From positions 1-39,702 of IMG/VR virus record IMGVR_UViG_3300021438_000032: 39,702 nucleotides of DNA. One strand, written 5' to 3'. Made by a program: the position numbers and the translations under genes. Source of the DNA: a virus. This document shows positions 13,897-19,386 of the stretch, piece after piece (positions within the stretch are counted from its first letter, which is position 1; each line of letters starts with the position of its first letter). Under the pieces are notes generated by a model. That model was not told where the DNA came from. It did no database searches and worked only from the letters and a program-made list of their open reading frames with translations.

Positions 13897-14575
13897 TAAA
13901 GGAAAAACAGAGCGAATGGTTGTTAGACCAATCATTCAGACGTTAATTGATGTTTACGCACTAAAAGGACCTGAAGGCTTTGGTGTGTTGTTTGAAGGCT
14001 TTAACTTACCAAGATGGTTACCTTTTAAAGGTAAGTTTGTTGGCAAAATGGGGTTTGGCCAATCAGAAGAGCGAATGTATAACATCCAACAATTTGCTAA
14101 AGCTGCTATGAAGCACGGTGACAGAGCGGCAGAGTTTGGTGTATACACAGGCTACACAACTCGGATGTTATTGGACATGGGGTTTGATGTTCTTGCGTTC
14201 GACTCGTTCGAAGGCATTAAAGGCTCTGGTGAGCACGATATAATGCAAGACGGTGAGTTTAGTGTTGACAGCATGCTTGAAGAAACGTTTGAGCGAATTA
14301 AAGATGCGTACGTAGTAGTTGGTACGTTGCCAGGCACGTTAGAAGGCCGTGATGATATGTTTAACTTTGTTCACTTAGACCTTGATGTGTACGAGCCAAC
14401 ACTGGCTGTTCTACGGTACGTATACCCAAGAATGCACACTGGTGGAGTTATTGTGCTAGACGACTACGGTTACCACATAACACCTGGCATTAAAAAAGCT
14501 GTAGATGAGTTTGTTGCAGAATCTGGCGCTAAGTTCATTTACTTAACATCCGGACAAGGAGTTATATTAGTATGA
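13874..14575 (+). CDS. TylF/macrocin-O-methyltransferase-like SAM enzyme
   Basis: This 233-aa protein has the TylF-type class I methyltransferase layout: SAM-binding AEFGVYTGYTT (86-96), FDSFEG (109-114), HLDLDVYEPT (167-176) and GGVIVLDDYG (190-199), the Asp residues matching the metal site of TylF/MycF enzymes. These usually methylate sugar hydroxyls. Here the target is unknown: a phage or host glycan, or a modified nucleotide given the neighbours. GGAGG precedes ATG 13874. It overlaps by 23 bp upstream and 4 bp downstream. Confidence 0.8.
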   Translation: MSTEELLNKGKTERMVVRPIIQTLIDVYALKGPEGFGVLFEGFNLPRWLPFKGKFVGKMGFGQSEERMYNIQQFAKAAMKHGDRAAEFGVYTGYTTRMLLDMGFDVLAFDSFEGIKGSGEHDIMQDGEFSVDSMLEETFERIKDAYVVVGTLPGTLEGRDDMFNFVHLDLDVYEPTLAVLRYVYPRMHTGGVIVLDDYGYHITPGIKKAVDEFVAESGAKFIYLTSGQGVILV

Positions 14576-14841
14576 GTGTAGAAGAAACATTGGAGCAACG
14601 TGGCTCCATTTATGGCGACTACGAAGAAGGCACTAAAACACGTGGATGGATAATGGAGACTTTACGTGAGCACAAAAGAAGGTGCTCTGGTTCTGGTTTT
14701 ACGCCTGCGGAAGAAGTTATGATTACAGACTTGGTTAACAAGCTTGTAAGATTTGCAGGTTCACCAACACACATAGACAGCATACATGATTTGGCTGGCT
14801 ATGCAACTTTAATTGAAAGGACATTAACATGCCAAAAGTAA
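14572..14841 (+). CDS. DUF6378-like small phage protein
   Basis: This 89-aa protein has the typical pattern of a short phage family: R-G-x-x-Y-G-D-Y (11-18), a central helix, and ITDLVNKLVRFAGSPTHIDSIHDLAGYATLIER. It is helical and may be distantly related to MazG-type nucleotide-binding helices, though I see no full catalytic set. It is wedged between the methyltransferase and ThyX with 4- and 13-bp overlaps, consistent with a nucleotide-related role. Confidence 0.65.
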   Translation: MSVEETLEQRGSIYGDYEEGTKTRGWIMETLREHKRRCSGSGFTPAEEVMITDLVNKLVRFAGSPTHIDSIHDLAGYATLIERTLTCQK

Positions 14842-15707
14842 TAAGAACAGACATTGAGCCATTCTACTGTGAAAAGAAGTTTGGCAAACCAGCTAATCTA
14901 TCAATGGTAGAGCAACTGTCAAGTATTAAAGTTGAGTTGATTAACCCAACAGATTTGGAGGAAGCAGTTAACACTATGTGCCAATTTTCTATGAACGGTT
15001 GGAACACAGAGCCAAGAACTGAGTTTACTAAGGAAGATGTGGAAAAATGCTTGTCTGAATTGTTTGCTGGAACAGCACTTCCATTGGCGTTAGAAACATT
15101 TAGAGTAAACTTCAGCGTATCAGGACTTGATTTAGTTGACGTGACACACTTGATTAGACACCGTGCGTTTACGTTCTCAGCACAATGCTCAGACCGCGAC
15201 CTTCGTGACTTGGAGCTGGTTGTTAAGCCATCAATACTTGCCAACGAGGAGTTTAGAGAACGGTTTGAGTTCCTTGCGTACCACTCAGCACAGCTTTATG
15301 CCGACATGCTTGACTCTGGTGAAGTCAATGTGTTTGATGCTAGAACTATTTTGCCAGTAAACAAATCTCACTACTACCTGGTGTCTGGTTGTTTAAAAGA
15401 CATAATTAACTATATCAAACAACGCATTGACGAGCACATTCAAACACAATCTGACAACGTTGTTGCGCTGTTGCTATGGACTGAATTGTGCAAAGTGTAC
15501 CCGTTCTTAAAACCATTGATTGACCTAAATGGTAAAGATACGTACCACATTAACCAAGTCAAGGCTGGAAAAACAACTATATTCCCACCATCAGAAAAGA
15601 ACGATGTGATGGATTGGGACAAAGACCAGTTCTTTCACGATAAGCACCGTGACCAGTTTCCTGGCAGTAATGTGTACTTAGGTATAAAAGAACGTTTGAC
15701 TAAGTAG
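14829..15707 (+). CDS. thyX: Flavin-dependent thymidylate synthase (ThyX)
   Basis: This 292-aa protein likely makes dTMP from dUMP with FAD and methylenetetrahydrofolate. The ThyX signature is R110-H-R112 followed by FTFSAQCSDRDL, but the conserved Ser lies eight residues after RHR (S121) instead of seven, with Cys at 120. The upstream helix LVDVTHLIRHR is typical. It works with dCMP deaminase and the dUTPase-like enzyme downstream to supply dTMP. GAAAGGA precedes ATG 14829. A related activity on dUMP (for example a modified thymine precursor) cannot be excluded given the altered spacing. Confidence 0.85.
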   Translation: MPKVIRTDIEPFYCEKKFGKPANLSMVEQLSSIKVELINPTDLEEAVNTMCQFSMNGWNTEPRTEFTKEDVEKCLSELFAGTALPLALETFRVNFSVSGLDLVDVTHLIRHRAFTFSAQCSDRDLRDLELVVKPSILANEEFRERFEFLAYHSAQLYADMLDSGEVNVFDARTILPVNKSHYYLVSGCLKDIINYIKQRIDEHIQTQSDNVVALLLWTELCKVYPFLKPLIDLNGKDTYHINQVKAGKTTIFPPSEKNDVMDWDKDQFFHDKHRDQFPGSNVYLGIKERLTK

Positions 15708-15715
15708 TTAGCGTG

Positions 15716-15738
15716 AGTGGTGTGTAACAGGCACCACT
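15716..15738 (+). promoter_or_regulatory. Hairpin pair in the ThyX-dUTPase gap
   Basis: The arms 15716-15722 and 15732-15738 (AGTGGTG/CACCACT) form one stem. A second, AGTAAC/GTTACT, follows at about 15742-15760 just before GAGGAG. They may act as an attenuator or as stabilising structures. Confidence 0.4.
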
Positions 15739-15778
15739 TGCAGTAACTATTTTGGTTACTAACAACCGAGGAGCTGTT

Positions 15779-16171
15779 ATGAACGAAATACTAAATAAAC
15801 AACTGCAACTACTTAACATAGTTGCCCAAAATACAACCGATTTGCACCCATGCTTTATGCCGGAACAGCCGACAAAAGGAGACATTATAAAGTATATTAA
15901 GGAACATTCGTTCTTTATGAACCAAGAGGTTGTTGAGTTAATGCAACAGATTGGACATGGCAGTACAGTGTTAAAACCATGGAAACAGTCACATTTGGCT
16001 GTATGCCAAGAAGAAGCTATCATTGATGATGAAGTTAAATCAGAAGCTATAGATATGTTATGTTTTTGCTTAAACATTTGTCTGGCTGCTGGTATAACAC
16101 CAGAAAATATAGAAGTTGAATACGACAAAGTTTGGCTCAAAAACATTAGCAGACAACAAAATGGCTATTAA
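15779..16171 (+). CDS. All-alpha NTP pyrophosphatase, dUTPase/MazG-like
   Basis: This 130-aa protein has the metal-binding helices of the all-alpha NTP pyrophosphatases: E50-x2-E53 (NQEVVEL), E89-x2-D92 (KSEAIDML) and a C-terminal YDKVWLKNISRQQNGY block resembling dimeric dUTPases. It probably hydrolyses dUTP or dCTP to the monophosphate, feeding ThyX and lowering uracil in DNA. ATG 15779 is five bases after GAGGAG. It is followed by the dCMP deaminase gene. Confidence 0.75.
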   Translation: MNEILNKQLQLLNIVAQNTTDLHPCFMPEQPTKGDIIKYIKEHSFFMNQEVVELMQQIGHGSTVLKPWKQSHLAVCQEEAIIDDEVKSEAIDMLCFCLNICLAAGITPENIEVEYDKVWLKNISRQQNGY

Positions 16172-16198
16172 ACGTGAACTACACCCATTTGGAGAACT

Positions 16199-16636
16199 AT
16201 GATGGCTATTCGCCCCTCAAAAATGATGACGTTCACCAGACTCGCAGAAGATATTGCTGAACAGTCGACGTGTAAACGAAGACAGGTTGGATGCTTCTTG
16301 GTTGATGCAAACCACCATGTACTGTCTGTTGGTTATAACGGTGTTGCAAAGGGTATGAAACATTGCTTAGATGAGCCATGCTCTGGCTCAGAGTGTAAGT
16401 CTGGTGAAGGCTTAGATTTATGTTTGGCTATACATGCAGAGCAAAATGCTTTAATTCGATGCAAAGAACCAAATGTGATTCACACCTGCTACACCAATGT
16501 GGCGCCTTGCATGCATTGTTTAAAAATGCTTCTAAACACAAGCTGCCAAAGAGTTGTGTTCTTGCATAACTATGCTGATAGCGTACGATGTAAAGAGCTT
16601 TGGGAAAGTGCTAATAGACAATGGGTGCAGTTATGA
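16199..16636 (+). CDS. dCMP deaminase
   Basis: This 145-aa zinc enzyme converts dCMP to dUMP for ThyX. The cytidine/dCMP deaminase signature is HAE (79-81, proton shuttle E81) and PC104-x2-C107. The insert C56...C61...C66 may form the second zinc site seen in dCMP deaminases. GGAG lies just before ATG 16199; an adjacent ATG at 16202 is equally possible. It ends in an ATGA overlap with a membrane-protein gene. Confidence 0.9.
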   Translation: MMAIRPSKMMTFTRLAEDIAEQSTCKRRQVGCFLVDANHHVLSVGYNGVAKGMKHCLDEPCSGSECKSGEGLDLCLAIHAEQNALIRCKEPNVIHTCYTNVAPCMHCLKMLLNTSCQRVVFLHNYADSVRCKELWESANRQWVQL

Positions 16637-16833
16637 AAATTGAATGGGAAGTACTGGTATTAATTTTAGGTATGGTAGCAATCACCTTGCTTTATATGCC
16701 TCCTGTTGACAGCATAGAGCAAGCTAGTAACATTATTGCTATGGAGTATACTAAAGACCAAAAAGGTAACTGCTATGCTTATCAATCAAATACTCCAAAA
16801 TTCTCTTGGATTCCTTGCGAGTTAACCAAATGA
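16633..16833 (+). CDS. Small one-span membrane protein
   Basis: This 66-aa protein starts at the ATGA overlap with dCMP deaminase. Residues 5-23 (WEVLVLILGMVAITLLYMP) are a clear membrane span. The remaining 43 residues contain two Cys (GNCYAY, WIPCE) and would be periplasmic if the N-terminus is inside. Function is unknown; early membrane proteins of this size can act in superinfection exclusion or lysis timing. Confidence 0.65.
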   Translation: MKIEWEVLVLILGMVAITLLYMPPVDSIEQASNIIAMEYTKDQKGNCYAYQSNTPKFSWIPCELTK

Positions 16834-17165
16834 TAGATGAAAAAGTTAGTGACCAAATAGGCCGAATATTCGACAGCTTAAAGCAATCGTCAAAAGAGCA
16901 AGTATTTGACGACATGAAAGTCATCGGTATTCGCATAGAGCTAGGTACAGACTCGTGGCGAAACTTCATGTACCAGAAGGCTAAAAAGACTAAAGGCAAG
17001 TTAGGCAAGCTGTACGGCTTAATGAGCTTATTTGAAAAAGAAGACATAGAAAAATTCTTTGCGGCTTTTACAGAGCATATTGTATTAGACAACACTACTC
17101 TGCCGCCGAAGAAACCGTTGGTCCGTATTGCTTTAGGAGATTTAAATGACTGTAACACTTTATAA
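16830..17165 (+). CDS. Conserved-looking soluble protein before the ligase gene, unknown
   Basis: This 111-aa product starts at ATG 16830, overlapping the previous stop. It is helical and charged with a Lys/Gly-rich centre (YQKAKKTKGKLGKLYG). Its C-terminus (PPKKPLVRIALGDLND) overlaps the ligase gene by 20 bp and carries the ligase ribosome site. I recognise no family; a ligase-associated role is possible from coupling alone. Confidence 0.6.
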   Translation: MIDEKVSDQIGRIFDSLKQSSKEQVFDDMKVIGIRIELGTDSWRNFMYQKAKKTKGKLGKLYGLMSLFEKEDIEKFFAAFTEHIVLDNTTLPPKKPLVRIALGDLNDCNTL

Positions 17166-18234
17166 AACAGATGCAAATGACCAAATACGTGTATGGTCTA
17201 TTCTTGCAGAAAACAACGTGTTAATTATGCAGCACGGTATTTTAAATGGAGCCATGCAAGTAGCTACTGACGTAGTAGAAGTTAACCAATCAGGCAGACA
17301 TATTGACGAGCAGGTTGCTTTAGAAATTCGGTCTCGAATTAACAAGCAGCTTGACAAAGGGTACTGTCCTACAATTGAAGAAGCTATTGCTTCAAAAGGC
17401 CTTAACGCTAGTAAGTTATTAAAGCCAATGTTGGCTCAAAAGTTCAGAGATGTTAAAAACATCGATTATGCAAAATGCTTCTTACAGTACAAGTACAATG
17501 GGCATAGATGCTTGGTTACAAACCAAAACCATAAGCTAACAGCATACTCTCGCAATGGCAAGCCAATTCTATCTATTAATCATGTTTTAAAAGAGCTACC
17601 CTGGCTACTGCCTGGGTATACACTTGATGGCGAGTTGTACCATCATGGAACCGCGTTGCAAACCATTGGTTCTTGGGTTCGTAAGAACCAAACAGAAAGT
17701 CAGAATCTTGTATATGTTGTGTATGATGTTATTGTACCAAACTCTGATATTAGCTATGCAGCTCGTATTGATTGGCTAAGAAAGAATGGTAGTAGTCAGT
17801 CTGTAGTTATAGCACCAACTACTAAGTACGTTAAAGGCATGAATATTAAAGACATGCTAACAGACTCTATTGATAAAGGGTATGAAGGCTTAATCTTGCG
17901 GCATGGAGATACTCCATACGAGCCAGGTAAACGCAGTCAATCGTTGGTTAAAGTCAAACAGGTGCTAGATGATGAGTTTTGTATTATTGGAGTGCACCAA
18001 TCGTCTGATGGCTGGGCTATTTTTGAGTGTAACGCTATGCCAAGAGTTGGGCCGACGGCAAAGGCGTTTAGTACCTTTCGAGTATCTGCTATGGGCACTA
18101 TGCAAGACAAACATAATGCTTGGACAAACCGAAATGATTTTATAGGAAAGATGCTTACCGTTGAGTTCTTTGAATGGACCAATGACAGAAAGCCTTTCCA
18201 TCCAGTAGCAATTGGAATAAGAGGTGAAGAGTAA
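17146..18234 (+). CDS. ATP-dependent DNA ligase with WGR-like N-terminus
   Basis: This 362-aa ligase seals nicks in replication. Motif I is K116-Y-N-G119, so the lysine nucleophile is present but the usual Asp of KxDG is Asn. Later motifs are clear: LDGELY (160-165), YVVYDVI (190-196), EGLILR (247-252) and LVKVK (267-271), followed by an OB-like C-terminal part. Residues 1-72 resemble a WGR-type domain (VWSILAENNVLIMQHGILNG), rarely joined to a phage ligase as far as I know. AGGAG lies seven bases before ATG 17146. Confidence 0.85.
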   Translation: MTVTLYKTDANDQIRVWSILAENNVLIMQHGILNGAMQVATDVVEVNQSGRHIDEQVALEIRSRINKQLDKGYCPTIEEAIASKGLNASKLLKPMLAQKFRDVKNIDYAKCFLQYKYNGHRCLVTNQNHKLTAYSRNGKPILSINHVLKELPWLLPGYTLDGELYHHGTALQTIGSWVRKNQTESQNLVYVVYDVIVPNSDISYAARIDWLRKNGSSQSVVIAPTTKYVKGMNIKDMLTDSIDKGYEGLILRHGDTPYEPGKRSQSLVKVKQVLDDEFCIIGVHQSSDGWAIFECNAMPRVGPTAKAFSTFRVSAMGTMQDKHNAWTNRNDFIGKMLTVEFFEWTNDRKPFHPVAIGIRGEE

Positions 18235-18359
18235 TGCGAGCTATAATTGAAATAGGCGTCTTGTTATACATGCTTTCAATGATAGGCAAAGCAGAGAAAG
18301 ACGGATTTAGAGACGGCTTAAACACTATCTGTGAGGTACAAAATAATGTACAATATTAA
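18234..18359 (+). CDS. 41-aa one-span membrane peptide
   Basis: This short gene starts in a TAATG overlap with the ligase stop and ends inside the next gene. Residues 3-17 (AIIEIGVLLYMLSMIG) form a hydrophobic helix, followed by a charged tail (KAEKDGFRDGLN). Tight coupling on both sides supports it. Function is unknown. Confidence 0.5.
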   Translation: MRAIIEIGVLLYMLSMIGKAEKDGFRDGLNTICEVQNNVQY

Positions 18360-18552
18360 TGAAGGAGTTAATACAATACCAGGAGAGCCTGAGCCAGCTT
18401 TCTTTGTCAACATAGGTTTTGAAATAGACGGTGAACTTAAGTACGTAAGCACAACAGACTTGCAAGCGGCTTTTAAAAATAAAGAGCTAAGCCAAGAGTC
18501 GTTTACGTACGTTATCAAATACTTAACGGGGATGCGTAATGGCAGAACCTAA
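18346..18552 (+). CDS. Small acidic protein, unknown
   Basis: This 68-aa product is soluble and acidic. ATG 18346 follows GAGG by nine bases; a GTG at 18331 is the alternative start. It has a strand-rich middle (FFVNIGFEIDGELKYVS) and a helical end. It overlaps both neighbours. Confidence 0.6.
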   Translation: MYNINEGVNTIPGEPEPAFFVNIGFEIDGELKYVSTTDLQAAFKNKELSQESFTYVIKYLTGMRNGRT

Positions 18553-18742
18553 GTACGCAGTAACCAACATGTTACGTACAGATTACGAGCCATTCAAAAA
18601 GTACTGTAATGACCATGATATTACTATCAAACAAGCTCTTGCAGAAGCTACCAAGATGTGGCTTGCCGAACAATATCTTTTAAAAGATACTCAGCAAGAG
18701 CAAGAGCAAGAACAAGAGCAAGAGCAAAACAAGCCTATCTAG
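18539..18742 (+). CDS. Possible ribbon-helix-helix-type protein with a Gln-Glu repeat tail
   Basis: This 67-aa protein is last in the plus-strand block. Residues 7-45 (strand, then FKKYCNDHDITIKQALAEATKMWL) resemble a CopG/Arc-type ribbon-helix-helix DNA-binding unit, a tentative call. The tail is a (QE)n run encoded by CAAGAG hexamers at 18695-18727. Its 3' end overlaps the opposing late gene by 8 bp. If it is a DNA binder, it could be a transcription regulator at the early-late boundary. Confidence 0.55.
   Translation: MAEPKYAVTNMLRTDYEPFKKYCNDHDITIKQALAEATKMWLAEQYLLKDTQQEQEQEQEQEQNKPI
18695..18727 (+). repeat. CAAGAG hexamer tandem repeat
   Basis: About five and a half copies of CAAGAG (one CAAGAA) encode alternating Gln-Glu at the end of the 67-aa protein. 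The unit number could change by slippage without a frameshift. Confidence 0.8.
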
Positions 18743-19262
18743 CATTTCTTATCACTCGCAAGAGAGCTTTAGCACGCTCTCTTGCCTCTTTCGTTCTGGC
18801 ACTAATCTGGTCACCAGTGCCTTCAGCCTGCGCCATAATACTTTCGTACAAACTCTGTGGTTGCATAGTTGCACCACCAACCACATTTGGTAGCTGCCGT
18901 GGGGGCTGTTGCGTAGCAGGTAGCATAGTTGGTGACAGAGCGTCCTGTGCTCTACCTGTATCCCCAGATATAAAGCTCATACCGTGACTAAGACCTTGCG
19001 TAGCGGCATCGTGTCCTATGTTAAAGTCGCCAAGTAACCGTAAAATTCCCATTTTGTCTAAGCCGCTAGCAGCATCTTGCTCATACCCCTGTTGCACACC
19101 TTGCTGTTGCAGTTGGTACTGCATAGCTGCCTGACGCATAGCATCAGCATTAGCTTGTCTAAATAATTCCTCCTCTCTTTTCTTTTTAGCTAAAGCATTC
19201 AAGTAAGCTCTATTACTAGCATTTTGTTGGTCGTTAAGCATTTGTTCAGCGGATACAGACAT
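18735..19262 (-). CDS. Last late gene: helical, Gln-rich virion protein candidate
   Basis: This 175-aa protein has a charged coiled-coil N-terminus (about 10-60, KKKREEELFRQANADAM...), a Gln/Pro-rich middle and a basic C-terminal helix (RERAKALLRVIRNAR). It ends the late block right after three large internal proteins, so a minor internal or ejection protein is the best guess. AGAGGTG precedes the ATG at 19262. Repeat element C lies directly upstream. Confidence 0.6.
   Translation of the reverse strand: MSVSAEQMLNDQQNASNRAYLNALAKKKREEELFRQANADAMRQAAMQYQLQQQGVQQGYEQDAASGLDKMGILRLLGDFNIGHDAATQGLSHGMSFISGDTGRAQDALSPTMLPATQQPPRQLPNVVGGATMQPQSLYESIMAQAEGTGDQISARTKEARERAKALLRVIRNAR
18758..18785. 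terminator. Terminator-like hairpin at the convergence point
   Basis: The arms 18758-18767 and 18776-18785 form a perfect 10-bp GC-rich stem with an 8-nt loop, 15 bases after the last plus-strand stop and inside the end of the opposing gene. CTCTTTCGTT follows on the plus strand. It probably ends the early transcript. Confidence 0.55.
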
Positions 19263-19290
19263 TTTACACCTCTTTTATTTTAAAAATTCT

Positions 19291-19375
19291 CGATTTAAGA
19301 TGATTTTTATTGAATAGATATGATGATATTAAAATTAATTTTTCATTCAATCTTGGATAGATAGAGTTCGATTAA
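19291..19375. repeat. Dispersed intergenic element, copy C
   Basis: Blocks CGATTTAAG (19291), TTTTCATT (19340) and TAGAGTTCGAT (19362) keep exactly the spacings of copies A and B. It fills most of the 124-bp gap between two late genes and is in reverse orientation relative to their transcription. ATTGAAT in its middle can pair with ATTCAAT. Confidence 0.85.
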
Positions 19376-19386
19376 TTATCATTATT

